64,000 nucleotides of DNA from Odobenus rosmarus divergens (GCF_000321225.1 NW_004451517.1:186001-250000); one strand, 5' to 3'; numbered from the stretch's first letter, positions 10,840 to 22,260 are shown. Numbers and translations: made by a program. The notes: generated by a model from the sequence alone, not told the origin.

Positions 10840-11200
10840 TATGAGGCACTGTATAACGTGCCAGTAAATACTCACTCAATTCTCACAAAATTCCAGAGAA
10901 GTAAACGCAGTCATTAACCCATTTCCTAAGGTTGATGTCCCTTGTGTTACTAGAGCCACAATTCGATAAGGATCTACTATCTGCTGGGCCCTTTCGTATA
11001 CACTATCGCTAGGGATCCTCATCCCCAGCCTCTGAGATGAACATCACCATCCCAGGACAAAGGCAGAGACACTGAGATTCAGAGACGTTGAGTCACCCAG
11101 CCGAAACCACACAGCTAGAGCAGTGCGGGTTGGAACCAGGCTCCCTCAGGCTCCAGTACCCGGGCCCATGTCTGCTCCACTGTGCTCCCTGACACTCAGT
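10840..11200 (-). mobile_element. Two MIR-type fragments, minus
   Basis: The first (about 10840-10935) has GAGGCACTGTATAACGTGCC and ACTCAATTCTCACAAAATTC. The second (about 11040-11200) has GAGACACTGAGATTCAGAGA, GTTGAGTCACCCAGC and CACACAGCTAGAGCAGTGCG. They may be one MIR split by a short unrelated piece. Confidence 0.6.
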
Positions 11201-11403
11201 CACCCCCAGCAGAGGCCCTCGGCCCCCAGAGGGACCAAGTCACACACCTCTTAGAAGCAGCCCTGCAGTGAACACTCCTAGCAGTTTTCTTGTTGGGGAG
11301 GTGGAAAGGACCCCCAAACCTTTAAAGGGAACACCTGCTAATACAGGGGAGATGCAAGGGGGTGAGGTTGGAAGATTTTCTAGAACCTGGAAGAGATAAA
11401 ACT

Positions 11404-11441
11404 TTGACATGCTTTATGGGGAAGGAGGGGAAGAGTGGATC
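11404..11441 (+). repeat. 38-bp segment, upstream copy of an exact dispersed pair
   Basis: Starts TTGACATGCTTTATGGGG and ends AGAGTGGATC. It is identical over 38 bp to 14147-14184, same strand, 2743 bp apart, with no similarity on either side. The upstream copy lies in unique DNA. Confidence 0.95.
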
Positions 11442-11796
11442 TTGGGGTTGAGGGATTTGTGCTTCTACCCTGGTCCCGTTGACCCAGCCCTTTCAGGAGG
11501 GACTGGCCTGTCCCAGTGGTTGAAAGAATGCTTTTCTCGGTGGCAGAATGCCTGCTCAGGACAAGAGGAAAGAGCATTAGCAGATTCGCCGTTTGCAATT
11601 CCCAATGAAATAATTGATTCAAAAAAGGCTCATCAATGGATACTAAAACCACAAGGTGACAGGTGTTGGGAGAGCAGATTCTTTGCAAGGCACCAGAATA
11701 TCCCCCTAGAGAATAATTTCAAGGAGAAAATAGAACTTTTCACAGGAGAAAAGTGAGTGGCCATCATCTTCTCCAAGCGGTCACACTTTCTATTTC

Positions 11797-11923
11797 ACAC
11801 ACACACACACACACACACACCTGCACATGGACACACTCACAGACAGACACACGCACACACTTACACACCCACATGCACACTCAGCCACACACACTCAGCC
11901 ACATTCACACACACTTACAGAGA
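11797..11923 (+). repeat. (CA)n microsatellite, impure
   Basis: An uninterrupted CA run of about 24 bp (11797-11820) is followed by about 100 bp of CA with TC, GA and TT interruptions (CACACTCAGCCACACACAC and the like). Confidence 0.95.
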
Positions 11924-12034
11924 CACAGCAAACCTGGCCAAAACTTAACCTTTGTTAAATCTAGGAAGTAAGTATTCTCCTTCCAACTCTTCTGCAGGGT
12001 TGACAATTTTTCAAAATAAAAAATGGAATAAAAA

Positions 12035-12235
12035 CCCAGCCCTGTCCCTTAACCTGGACAACCTTGAGAAAGTCCATTGAAGGCTATGGCTCGCCACTTC
12101 CTTATCCATCAAATGCAGACAGGGAAAACCACATCTTCAGAAAGCTCTTGGAAGTATTCGGTGAGACAATCCATGTAGAAATCTTGGATTGAATGCGTGT
12201 CCCCTAAAAGCACTCCATAAATGTTAAATATATTT
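12035..12235 (+). mobile_element. MIR SINE fragment, plus
   Basis: CCCTTAACCTGGACAACC, GAGAAAGTCCATTGAAGG and the AAATGCAGACAGGGAAAACC stretch follow a MIR core. The end is TAAATGTTAAATATA. Confidence 0.5.
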
Positions 12236-12297
12236 AGAGCATCATCAGAAGGCAGTGAACTGAAACACTCCTGCCTTAATCAGAAGTACCCAATCCA

Positions 12298-12510
12298 GGG
12301 GCACCTGGGCGGGGGGGGGTGCAGTCGGTTAAGCATCCGACTTGATTTCCACTCAGGTCGTGATCTCTGGGCCGTGAGATCGAGCCCCATGTCAGGCTCT
12401 GTGCTTAGCGGGGAGTCTGCTTGGAATTCTTTCTCTCTCCCTCTACCCCTCCTCTGCCCCCTCTCTCTCTCTCTCTCAAATAAATAAGTAAATCTTAAAA
12501 AAAGAAAAAA
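12298..12510 (+). mobile_element. Can-SINE, plus, older subfamily
   Basis: Head GGGCACCTGGGCGGGGGGGG, body TTGATTTCCACTCAGGTCGT and GAGATCGAGCCCCATGTCAG, then CT-rich zone and an AAATAAATAAGTAAATC tail. Imperfect duplication AGTACCCAATCCA before (about 12285) and AGTACCCAGTCAA after (12511). A G run has grown in the head. Confidence 0.92.
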
Positions 12511-12671
12511 AGTACCCAGTCAAGATAAACTCAAAAAGCACAGAATAATCCTCTAGGACAGAAGGTCTGCCCTAGCGTCTCCCAACCAACTCAGGGACCC
12601 AAAGTCAAGGCTCCAGAGAAACAGGCTGGATGGGGCCACCACAAGGTCAGGCCACCCCGGGACCCATCCCA

Positions 12672-12905
12672 TTAAAAAAAACCTATTATTAAAGTACGGT
12701 TGACATACTATATTGTATTAATATCAGGTGCACAACATAGTGACTCAATAATTCTGTATGTTACTCAAGGCTCACCATCAGTGGAGTTACCATCGGTCGC
12801 CATACACCATTATTCCAACATCATTGGCCAAATTCCCTGTGCGGTAGTCTTCCTCTCCATGACTTATGTATTTTATAACTGGAAGTGTGTACCATCCCTT
12901 CTGAA
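12672..12905 (+). mobile_element. L1M 3'-UTR fragment, plus
   Basis: ACGGTTGACATACTATATTG, ATCAGGTGCACAACATAGTG, GGTCGCCATACACC- and GACTTATGTATTTTATAACT follow the known order of an old L1 3' untranslated region. Confidence 0.8.
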
Positions 12906-13149
12906 ATTGGGTCCTAGGATCGTGATTCCTCCTCGAGGAGACAAGTGTAGCATTACACTCCTTGCAGGAATCACACCATGGTTCAAGTGTTCAATCAGCA
13001 AATGGAGAAAGGATTGATTGCACGCAGCATTGGCGACAAGCAGGAGATGGGCCCTCCCATCCACTCGTGGTGGACGGCAGCCCGGCACAGCTGTCTGGGA
13101 GGGCAACTGGCCCAAAGCCCCAAAAACACATGGCCCTTTCAGGCAACAC

Positions 13150-14050
13150 AATCCGTTTGCAGGAATTTATTTTAAGAAATAAAGGAAGCAAGTCCATAAA
13201 TGTGTACAAGGACATTCATTCCTGGCCCCCTCTGTAAGAGCAAAAGGCAGAGACTACCTAACTGCCCACAAGTAGGGAAATACAAAACAAAGTAAGATCC
13301 ATCCAAACCATGGGATGGTGTGACATTGTTAACAATGGTGATGTGATCAAATTTTGGTTAACATGAAAACATGTTCATTGTAGATTGTTAATGCAAAAAA
13401 AAAAAAGAGTTAACAAGGTCATATGGGTAAAATAAGCTTGTTGTGGTTTAAAATGTGAGTGAGGTGTATTTTTGTGTGCAAAGGAAAGTACTGGGAAGAT
13501 TAATTAAAGAAGTCATGGTACAGCCCCACAATGGAACGTCATCCCGCTGTTGTTAAAAATGAGGGAACTCTTAAGTGCCCACATAGGAAAGTCTCTACGA
13601 TGCATTGTTGGTATAACCAGCGAGGTGCAGAATGGTATGCAAATATGACACCTTTTGTATATAAAACAGGATTAAATATGTATTTGTATTTGTCTGTAAC
13701 TACATAGAGATCCTTGCCATTAAAACAAATAAAAGGTGTCCCCAGTTGGGTGTAAGGAACGGGGTGGGGGGACCAGGGATGGGAGCAAGACTTTACACCA
13801 CTTGCCTTTCATTTGGTTTGGTTTTGAACCATGAATATATTACTTCTTTGAAACCTTTTCTTCTTGTTTAATGTATCACGAAATAATTCTGTAAAGACAT
13901 AGGCTAAAATTATGCTAGTGGTCCTTTCCAATTAATGAAATTCCCAGGAATTTTTATTTCCTTCTTCATGGCTTTTTAAAGATCAGATTTTCTTTTTACA
14001 ATGAGCATGCATTATTTTTATATCTAAAAATTTTTCAGAAGTTTCCATTC
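13150..14050 (+). mobile_element. Ancient LINE 3'-end remnants (L1M-like), plus
   Basis: TCATGGTACAGCCCCACAAT with GGAACGTCATCCCGCTGTTG and later GAGGTGCAGAATGGTATGC and TTGAACCATGAATATATTAC resemble old L1-type 3' ends; at least two overlapping remnants appear to be present. Strongly diverged. Confidence 0.5.
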
Positions 14051-14146
14051 TGAAATAAAATTACAAAAGTGGCCCTGCTTGCTTTTATTCCTTCTCTATT
14101 TCCCGGTCTCAGCATGCCTTCCCCCTTCTGCTCAGCAGAGCCTCCC

Positions 14147-14184
14147 TTGACATGCTTTATGGGGAAGGAGGGGAAGAGTGGATC
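14147..14184 (+). repeat. 38-bp segment, downstream copy at minisatellite edge
   Basis: Exact copy of 11404-11441. Its right end touches the first units of the CA-rich minisatellite, which suggests that it was inserted during repair or replication near that array. Confidence 0.95.
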
Positions 14185-14187
14185 CCT

Positions 14188-14746
14188 CCACGCACACACC
14201 CATATCCACGCACTCTCACATGCATGCCCTCACAATCCACATAGCCACACACACTCACATCCACACACTCACATCCATACATACGCACACTCACTCACAT
14301 CTACACACACTCACAACCCACTCACATCCATGCGCTCACTCACATCTACATACACACACATCTGTACACTCACATCCATATAGCCACACACATAGGTACA
14401 TGCACTCACTCACATCTACACACTCACATATCCACACACTCACAACCCACTCACATCTACACACTCATTCACAACTACACACGCATTCACTCACATCTAC
14501 ACACTCACATATTCATGTGATCACAATCCACTCACATCCATATACACTCACTCATACACACATCCACACACACACACATTCACACACATTAACTCTCATC
14601 CACTCACTCATGTCTACACATTCACATATTCACACTCACACATATCCACACACCCACTCATATCCATCCACACACACACATCCACATACAGTCGCTCACA
14701 CTCAGGCACACACACACACACACACAGGCACGCTCATGCACATGCT
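14188..14746 (+). repeat. CA-rich minisatellite, about 560 bp
   Basis: Degenerate array of CACTCACATC, CACACACTCACA and CATCTACACA words, C/A/T only for long stretches on the plus strand. A larger block, CACTCACATCTACACACTC, recurs near 14404 and 14484 and in variant form near 14292. The long His/Thr/Ser frame on the plus strand (14178-14834) is produced by the array. Confidence 0.95.
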
Positions 14747-14769
14747 CCTACAGGTTTACTTCCTGGCCC

Positions 14770-16290
14770 TGCCAGCTCCCCATCTCAGGTCCGTTCATCT
14801 CTTTGCAGGATCTGAGCAGAACCTTCCTCCCTGAGCAAGCAGCGGGGGGGCCACCCGCCCAGGGACAAAGCGGAACCCTTTCACAGAGCACAGGGCACAG
14901 GGAAGCGAGCCAGACTAGACACAGTCCTGCAAAGTAAATAGGAAATGATCGCCTCCAGACAGAAAGCAAAGCGAGTCCCAAACCATGTCGGCCGCGTTCC
15001 AAAAACTAATCACGGTGGCCGGGTACTTTCAAAATAGGAAAACACTTTTTCTAGGTCAAAGTAAAGTACGGCTTCCCCTCCACCCTCAACCATGACAGAT
15101 GGAGGCAGAGAGACAGACGGACAGACGTACAGCTACTTCTCTTGTCCAGTCCTCAGCACACACAAGTACATGCTAGAACCCTGATGATGATAATAATAAT
15201 AATAGCTACCACGAATATAGTGCTTACTATGTGCCAGGTACCTGCCTGGGGTTTCTAGGTAGAATACGGTGCCAATCACCTGTGAAGGAAGGGCAGAGTG
15301 GCCCGAGGTTGGACCACCCAGACCCTCAGCAAAGGAGTTTACCTGCCAGGCGTTGAAGGGCCCGTGACCGGCTGTGCCATTCCACAGATGACAGCTAGGA
15401 CTCAGCCTCATGTCAGTCCCTGCCTCAGCCTGAGTTAGAATCCCACAATAGTTTCCCAGTCTCCCCCTTCACTTTCTTGGCACCACACCCTATCAGCAGG
15501 TACAGATGCACCCAGAGTTGGGTGTCCTGTTCCCTCTTTGTGTCCCCGATGAGTGTGTCCTGCACACAGTGGCGTCTGCAGGGCCCGGCACTATGTCTGG
15601 CACATAGAAGGTGCTGGATCAACAGTTGCCCAATGATGACAGAATAAGGAGGATTTCAAATCTCCGTTAAGCAGAGAGTGAGTGACACAGCAAGCAAATC
15701 GGGCCCACGCCATGGGGTCTGATCGCCGTGGACCCTCCAGAGCAAACCCAGCCCAGCGGAGCTGCCTGTGAACGAAGTCCTCCTCCTGGAGCTGCTCCCG
15801 GGCAGAGTCAGCATGCAAGCTGGCGCACCAGTGCCTTCCCAGCAGACGGGAGGTGTGTGACTGACTTTGAAATCACTTTGGCCTTTGAGTTTTGAAAGAG
15901 GTTGATTCTGACAAACTGACCTGAATGTTAATGGCATGGAGATTTAATTTGTATTCAGAAGGGAAGAAAATCAGCCACTCTGAGGAGATGATGCTGTTTA
16001 ATTAGGTCTAGTAGTTAACTCCGAATAAAGGCAACGTGCTGCTGGAAGCCGGGAAGGGAAGTGAAGTCTCCCGGGACCACACAGACTTCACAGGAGCTGC
16101 AAAATAAGAAGCCAGTGGGTTAGAAATGATGAATTCACTTCCTGAAAGAAGCAGACCCAAGCCTTCCAGTCAGGCACGGTGGGTGCTTGCTCTCGGGGCT
16201 CCTGAGCAGTCAAAACTAAGGAGGAAGAAGAACAGAGAATGGGCTGGTGAGGACGCCACGTGCACGTGTGTGTGCGCACGACACACGCGT
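14770..16290. other. Mostly unclassified DNA, no gene seen
   Basis: Holds a short AAT/GAT trinucleotide run (15182-15204) within a MIR/L2-type context (TGCTTACTATGTGCCAGGTA at about 15221), an L2- or MIR-like end near 15570-15640 (GGCACATAGAAGGTGCTGGA), and otherwise no recognised family. No exon-like structure. Confidence 0.4.
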
Positions 16291-16294
16291 CCAC

Positions 16295-16780
16295 AGGGGA
16301 TGAGCCTGCTTTTAATACAAGCAACACAGACCTCCCAACTTGGTTCCTAGTGGCCAGAGAACTGGAAACAACTGAAATGACCACCTGCAGCAGAATGGGT
16401 GAATCAACCGTGGCCTAACCACACAATGGAATACTACGCAGCAAGGAACAGAGCAAGCTCCCACAATGCACCAGAGCAGGAAGAAAGGTAGAAAAATAAC
16501 AGCAAGTGGGTAAAAAAAGATGGCGAAGGCCACATGCCCAATGGACCCTTGGTACAAAGTTCAAGAGCAAGAAAAACTCATCTGCAGGGACAGAAGGCAG
16601 GAGGTACAGGTGGGCACGGAAGTGCACTGTGTCTTGATCACAGTGCGGGTCAGACAGGTGTGCATAGATACAAAACGGGTACGTGCCAGGTGTAAAAATG
16701 CATTGAGGGGCGTGTTTTGTAAGACCCGCACCCTCTACGTATTTAAATCTATGTGCATTTCCAGAAAAACCTATTCTAAG
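16295..16780 (+). mobile_element. L1M 3'-end fragment, plus
   Basis: ACTGGAAACAACTGAAATGA, then AGAATGGGTGAATCAACCG, ACACAATGGAATACTACGCA and ACAAAGTTCAAGAGCAAGAA give the order of a degraded L1M 3' end. Confidence 0.65.
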
Positions 16781-17029
16781 TGGCATGGCAGCAAGGCGTG
16801 CCTCTCCGCTGGGCGTCACACTTCTGACACGTGCAAGCTCAGCGCCCCACCACCCTCCCCACGCAGCAGACAACCACTGCTCGGTAATGGGAGTGATTAT
16901 CCTCACAATTATAGGTTGGGTTCTTTGCGGTTGTCTTTCCAGTTCAGCAAATAAATTATACATCTTCCCTGCACTCCTTTGCCCACGTGGTTTAATAAAG
17001 TGGGGAGACTTGGCATTTCTTGCTTTATT

Positions 17030-17240
17030 TAAGGGCTCAGAAGGGGCGCGGAGTCACGGAGACGCTGCAGATGACTGATTTGCTCCCCGGGAAATTACAC
17101 GGCAAACGTGAAGCCGTCCCATCTCCACGCAAGCGCGGGATGGAGAGATGAATTATGCTTCAAAGTTAGAGGATGTGAAAACTGATTCAGGAATGCTAGC
17201 TGTTTTCAATTTTATATTGCCATTTATTTCAAGAATACCC
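17030..17240. promoter_or_regulatory. Candidate conserved non-coding element
   Basis: Non-repeat stretch with GATGACTGATTTGCTCCCC, AGATGAATTATGCTTCAAAG and TTCAATTTTATATTGCC. Contains several CpGs on its left half and AT-rich sequence on the right. Only compositional grounds. Confidence 0.22.
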
Positions 17241-17639
17241 AGGCTCTCGCAAACAGGAGTGTATAGGCAGACGGGAAAATATAATTAACACAGACAGTAG
17301 CGCTCGCGGTCCTGGGGAGGTGGCCGGGCACACTCTGACCTGCACAGCCAAGGCAAACGGATTCAAGCGGGGCTGAGACAAGGGCACAAAGAAACATCTA
17401 ACAAATAAACCATGAAAATCTGGTGCTTCTTTCCAATCTCCCTTCCCCATCCTGTATCTCTCTGGGTTTTTATGTGGACACTTCTCTGAGTTGGTGACAG
17501 GATGCCAAGGACTTTTGGAGGGTTGAGACATTGAGAGGAAACAGATCTTGCAAAGCAAAGAGCCCAGGTGACGTGATTTGTTTACCCATCTACAAAATGG
17601 GACAAGAGGGTGGGAAGGAAAGCCTGGGGTTTCGGGACG

Positions 17640-17800
17640 GATCTGTATGTCAGCATCAGCTTGTCCCCCAGCAGCTGGCCCAAGCCATTCTACCTCTTGA
17701 GCCTCAGTTTCTTCATCCATAAATTGGGGATAATGGCAGCTCCCATTTCCTGGTGCTCTTGGGAATGTTCAGTGAAGTGACTCTTGCCAAGCACGTGTCA
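17640..17800 (+). mobile_element. MIR SINE fragment, plus
   Basis: CTCTTGAGCCTCAGTTTCTT, CATCCATAAATTGGGGATAA and TGTTCAGTGAAGTGACTCTT are the MIR core and 3' part. Confidence 0.7.
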
Positions 17801-18440
17801 TAGCCTCGGGGCTCACAGCGGGAGTTGGCTCTTTACCCTTGCATCCTAGTACCTGGTTTCCAGCAACAAACAGGGCAGGGGTCTGGTCATGGAAGAACCA
17901 GGTCCCTGCTTCCCCTGGAAACAGGGCAGCTACACAATTTGTGGGAGCCAGCGTGAAATAAAAACGTGGGGCACCTTGTTCCAAAGCCAGGGACAAGTGC
18001 CATTAAAATGGCCACGCTGCAATGCTCCCCCTTCACTCACTACGGTGCTTTCTATTTGCCATTCAGAGTGGTCCTAAGTAAGCAAAGTTCTTCCAATTAT
18101 TGCCATAAATTTTATCATTCATCTTTATATTATGCAACGTCAGCTTTAAATACAAATATAAGAGCATTTAACTCATCTGCAGATTCACCAAAATCACACA
18201 GCTCGAAGCTGCATGTGTGCTTTAGTCCTCCCAGGACAGGAGAAACACCGCACAGAACTCAGTCAGCTGTTTTAATTTCACCTCCTAATGTGCGCTCGTT
18301 CTACCCCAGCTCTGTCTCCGGCTTACTAGTGAGCACGGAAGGACAGGAAGGAAAAGGCGCTGGGGCTGCCTGATCTCTCCCTTTCCTGCCACGGCATTAT
18401 TTTCAGCAGAAGCGGTTGGCAGGTACGGGGAAGTCACATA

Positions 18441-18667
18441 AGAAAGGACAGGACAGGGGCCCCTGGGTGGCTCAGTCATTAAGCATCTGCCTTCGGCTCA
18501 GGTCGTGATCCCAGGGTCCTGGGATGGACCCTGGCTTTGGGCTCCCTGCTCAGCGGGAAGCCTGCTTCTCCCTCTCCCGCTCCCCCTGCTTGAGTTCCCT
18601 CTCTTGCTGTGTCTCTCTCTGTCAAATAAATTTTTTAAAAAATCTTAAAAGAAAGGACAGGACAGGG
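18441..18667 (+). mobile_element. Can-SINE, plus, with 18-bp target-site duplication
   Basis: Body about 18457-18649: GGCCCCTGGGTGGCTCAGTC, TTCGGCTCAGGTCGTGATCC, CT-rich zone, CTGTCAAATAAATTTTTT and a short A-rich tail. AGAAAGGACAGGACAGGG occurs at 18441-18458 and 18650-18667. A few bases of the duplication blend into the head. Confidence 0.96.
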
Positions 18668-18669
18668 TT

Positions 18670-19144
18670 CCTTGGTCATCGGTGTCTCTTAGAACCATGT
18701 TGCCTTCTTTCTGTGTTAGAAGCAAGTTCTGACTCAGAGGGAAAAGCACGGCCTCTTGCAGTGTCCATGCTGTGACTTATGCAGTTGTAGACACTCACCT
18801 TGTCCTTGCTTCAGTGTTGCCAAGCTCCCACTTGTGAGGGTCCCCAGAATCCTGTGCTCCTGGGGCCTCGTGAGCACCTGCAAGCAGGGCGGCAGGGAAG
18901 GGACACGTTCCCCAGCTGGGGAGGCAGGCCCTGGAGGCTTGATCCAGCCATCACTGATCTCCCACTCATACAAGTTGTGCCCCGGGAGGCTCCCAGCCTT
19001 ATTGCTCCCAGAGACTCACAGAGGAAGTTGGCAGGGGCAGGCAAGGGACCCATGATGCGGCTGGCACATGTTCAAGCTGATGCAGAGCCCAAGGCTCATG
19101 CCTTTATTTTGGGAACACGGCGGAGCGTCACAGAGAAGGCCAGA
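18670..19144. other. Unclassified DNA, no gene seen
   Basis: GC-rich, overlapping frames of 60-118 codons on both strands with no motif. No repeat recognised. Confidence 0.4.
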
Positions 19145-19330
19145 GCCGGGGTCTGACGCTGGCCCAATCAGGATTTGCATCCTGGTTTTAGCACTTAACT
19201 CTGTGACTTGGAGAAATCCCTTTCCCTCTCTGTCTCAGCTTCCTCATCTATAAAATGGATGAGGATGTGCCTTGTGGAGCCTTTGGGGGAAAGAACGAGT
19301 GAGAACAAAACCCTCGCTAGTGTTGACCAA
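19145..19330 (+). mobile_element. MIR SINE fragment, plus
   Basis: GGATTTGCATCCTGGTTTTA, GTGACTTGGAGAAATCCC, CTGTCTCAGCTTCCTCATCT and ATAAAATGGATGAGGATG follow MIR from B box to 3' end. Confidence 0.8.
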
Positions 19331-19669
19331 ACGCTGATCACTCAGAGATGCAGCCGTTGTGACCACTGAGAACCCCAGGTTGGACTGTCGGAGCCAGGCT
19401 GTTCCCAGAGAAGCCAGCAGCAGTCAGGGGCACAAACATGCCCGGATGACACATTCCCTCCTCGGCGACTGATAGCACCTCCCTGCTGATTGGGAAATCA
19501 ATTCAAGCCCTGGAGGCTGGCTCCTTGCTCCTCACGATTCCCGCGCTTTTCTCTGATGAGGAATATTTTGCTTTCCCTTCTCTCTCCTGGGGACAAACCC
19601 ATTTCCCTCTCCACATTGCAGGCAGCAAACCGGGAGGGAAGAGAAAAAGCATGCCTGGTCCTGAGGGGG

Positions 19670-19830
19670 CTGTTGTAAACTCATGATTTAATTATCTCCA
19701 GTTGATAACTGGCAAGCTGTCCACAATCTTCCTGCAAAGGCAGCCTGATGGTTTCCCTTTGTTGAGCGTTAATGATGTTTTGAGAAACCTTTGAACTGGA
19801 CTCCTAATGAAAAAATGGCTCTTTGTGGTG
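19670..19830. promoter_or_regulatory. Candidate conserved non-coding element
   Basis: AT-rich non-repeat stretch with ATGATTTAATTATCTCC (TAATTA core at about 19688-19693), GCGTTAATGATGTTTTGAG and ACTCCTAATGAAAAAATGG. No coding signal. Confidence 0.22.
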
Positions 19831-19904
19831 GAGAGATGGGAAAGGGGGGCTGTCTGGGAAATAGGAGCTGGAGGCACCATTGTGGGAGCCCAAGATGACC
19901 CTGG

Positions 19905-20283
19905 CTGAGCATTCACTGCCTGCCAGACCCTCACACAGTCCCTTGCGGGTACTCAGAGCTTTTGCACATGCTGTTCCCACTGGTAGAACACTCTGTTCCC
20001 AGATGTCCTCAGAGCAGCTCGCCTTCATCTCCTCAGGGAACCCTTTCCAGACTCTGCTCTCTAAAGATGGATTCCTCCACACAAGTTTGCTTGTTTCCTG
20101 CAAAGCACCCACTTCAACCTGCAACCGTTGTACATGTAGCCTATTTATTGTGTCATCGGCTACAATGTAAGTCCATGAGGGCAGGGCAGGGTGTCAGCCT
20201 CACTCCATGCCCCCAATACCTAGCACAATGCCTGGGGGAGCAGAAGGGGTGGCAGGTCCCCAATGAATGAATGAATGAATAAA
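19905..20283 (+). mobile_element. L2 LINE 3' end, plus, with (TGAA)n tail
   Basis: GAGCTTTTGCACATGCTGTT, AGAACACTCTGTTCCCAGAT, TCCATGAGGGCAGGGCAGGG and AGCACAATGCCTGGGGGAGC lead into the typical L2 tail of ATGAATGAATGAATG. Strong order match, well preserved for L2. Confidence 0.88.
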
Positions 20284-20459
20284 TGGATGAATGGGCCCAG
20301 TATTTGGGAAAGAGAGAAAGGGAGCAAAGAAAGAATCTCTCCCCTTCCCTAACCTCAGTTTCCTCCTGGGAACACCTACTTTGAGCAAGTGACTAAACCA
20401 AATGCCAGCTCCTCTACTCCTGCAGCAAGCATCATCACTCACTGCTCCCCAGAGTATGG

Positions 20460-21013
20460 ATGATGGGGGGATGGATGGATACATGGCTGGCTGGGTAAAT
20501 ACACAGACAGATGGATGGATAGATAGATGGACGGATAAAAGCATGGATGGATGGATGGATGGATGGATGGATAAATGGACGGATGGATTATGGATGGATA
20601 GATTATGGATGGTTCAATGCATGTATGTATGGATGGATAGATCTATGTATGTATGTATGTATGGATGGATGGACAGATGGATAAATGGATGGATGGATGA
20701 ATGGATAAATGGATGGATGGATGGATGGATGGATGGATAAATGGATGGATGGATAGATGGATGGATGGATGGATGGATGGATGGATAGATGGGTGGATGG
20801 GTAGATGGATGGATGGATGGATAAATGGATAAATGGATGGATAAATGGATGGATGGATAGATGGATGGATAGATGGATGGGTAGATGGATGAATGGATGG
20901 ATAAATGGATGGATAAATGGATGGATAAATGGATGGATGGATAGATGGATGGGTAGATGGATGGGTAGATGGATGGATGGATGGATGGATGGATGGATGG
21001 ATGGATGGATGAA
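20460..21013 (+). repeat. (GGAT)n tetranucleotide array, about 550 bp
   Basis: GGAT units with interspersed GAAT, AAAT, AGAT and GTAT variants. Sub-blocks such as GGATAAATGGATGGATGG recur, showing block duplication. The Trp-Met-Asp-Gly frame on the plus strand and Ile-His-Pro-Ser frame on the minus strand are by-products. Array length is likely polymorphic and collapse or expansion in the assembly is possible. Confidence 0.97.
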
Positions 21014-21570
21014 TGGGAAAGTCGGTGGCTACCTGGATGAACAGACAAGTGGAGACTAACTATAAGCTTGCTGATTTGGCCTCGTCTGGTGGAAATGGGC
21101 ACTCCCTAGCGCGGGGACAGTGCCACAGCAGTGGTCTCCTGTGCTCTCTGTTGCCTATGCTCCTGGGAACCTCAGCTGCAGCACCCTCGCCTGCCCCCAC
21201 TGCTACACTGCAAGACACACTTATCCCCCTATTGCCTTCTTGCTGTGATTTAATGTCAATATTTCCTTTCAGGGCCTTTTCTGCTAAGTAAGTGGTTGCT
21301 CCCCCATGAGGCTTTTCTTTGCCAGCTGAGCCCCAGACAGCGTGTCCAAGGCCTTCACCTGCGCTGCTAGTGCCAGGGAGGAGGGGAAGGGGGCACCTCT
21401 AGTCAAGCTGAGGCAGTCCCCGGTTATTGCTCTCACTGCTGTCAGGCCAGAAACCTGGAGATGGTTTTCCCATCCTCCTGGCAGCCAAAGCTTGAGAGGG
21501 CAGAGTCGTCTTGAGGTGGGTGTCAGTGAGTCGCCCGTGGTGGGTAGAGGCGTCTTCACAGGCACTTATG
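21014..21570. other. Unclassified DNA, no gene seen
   Basis: No repeat family or exon recognised; CT-rich patches near 21140-21240. Confidence 0.4.
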
Positions 21571-21760
21571 ACTGAAGTTACTTGTCAATTGAGTTCCGCC
21601 AGAGAGCTAATTGTTTCCCGAGGTTCCGCTCCCCCATGTCCATGATAAGGTGGAGATTTTTCTCTTCCCCACGACAGATCAAGTAGAACCTTGACTTTGG
21701 TTTTACATTTTACGAGGCTGATCTCAAGTGTTTACATCAGCCGCAGGAGCACCGGGGAGA
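21570..21760. promoter_or_regulatory. Candidate conserved non-coding element
   Basis: Non-repeat DNA with GTTACTTGTCAATTGAGTTC, GAGCTAATTGTTTCCCG and AACCTTGACTTTGGTTTTAC. Held only on composition and absence of repeat similarity. Confidence 0.22.
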
Positions 21761-22104
21761 GGCACCCAAGTTCTCCCCACTCGTGGTGTTGCATTTCCGG
21801 CCAAGGGATCTATAGGCGAGCCCTGCATGTGCCACCACAGTGAGGGCCAATGCACGGCTCCAAGAAATTCCCTGGAGCCCAAGACACCGTCATGAGTCTG
21901 AGCTTTACCTGCGCTGTCCCAATCCCCACGCCCATCTTGCCTGCTGGTTCTCCCTCCAGCCCAGGGAAGAGGAGAGGGCCTGATCCCTGCAAATGGCACA
22001 TGAGGGACACGGGGCTCAGATGGGCGAGCAAAAAGCAATTACCCATTACCACGTGCTGGCACTGTGACTGGGGCCATCCATCCCCAGTCCCTAACTTGTC
22101 CAGT

Positions 22105-22260
22105 TACTCTTCTGTTCACCAAGCACTCATTAAGCACCAGTTGTGTGCCCCGGCTGCCTGCTAGATGAACAGAACAGAGCCCTGCCGTGTGGGCTTGCGG
22201 CCGTCAGTCAGCAAGAGGGGACAATTCGCAGCTCAGAGCTGATGGTCTGTTTGGGAAAAT
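22105..22260 (+). mobile_element. L2 LINE fragment, plus
   Basis: ACCAAGCACTCATTAAGCAC, CAGTTGTGTGCCCCGGCTGC and GAACAGAACAGAGCCCTGCC are L2 3'-part blocks. Confidence 0.5.

Noticed and set aside
14178..14834. 218-codon His/Thr/Ser-rich frame
   Set aside because: Translation of the CA-rich minisatellite; low complexity only.
18461..18530. tRNA-Lys-like A and B boxes as a tRNA gene
   Set aside because: They belong to Can-SINE heads; the anticodon arm and acceptor pairing of a real tRNA are not kept. The same applies to the MIR heads.
20402..21102. Trp-Met-Asp-Gly and Ile-His-Pro-Ser frames
   Set aside because: Produced by the GGAT array in both directions.
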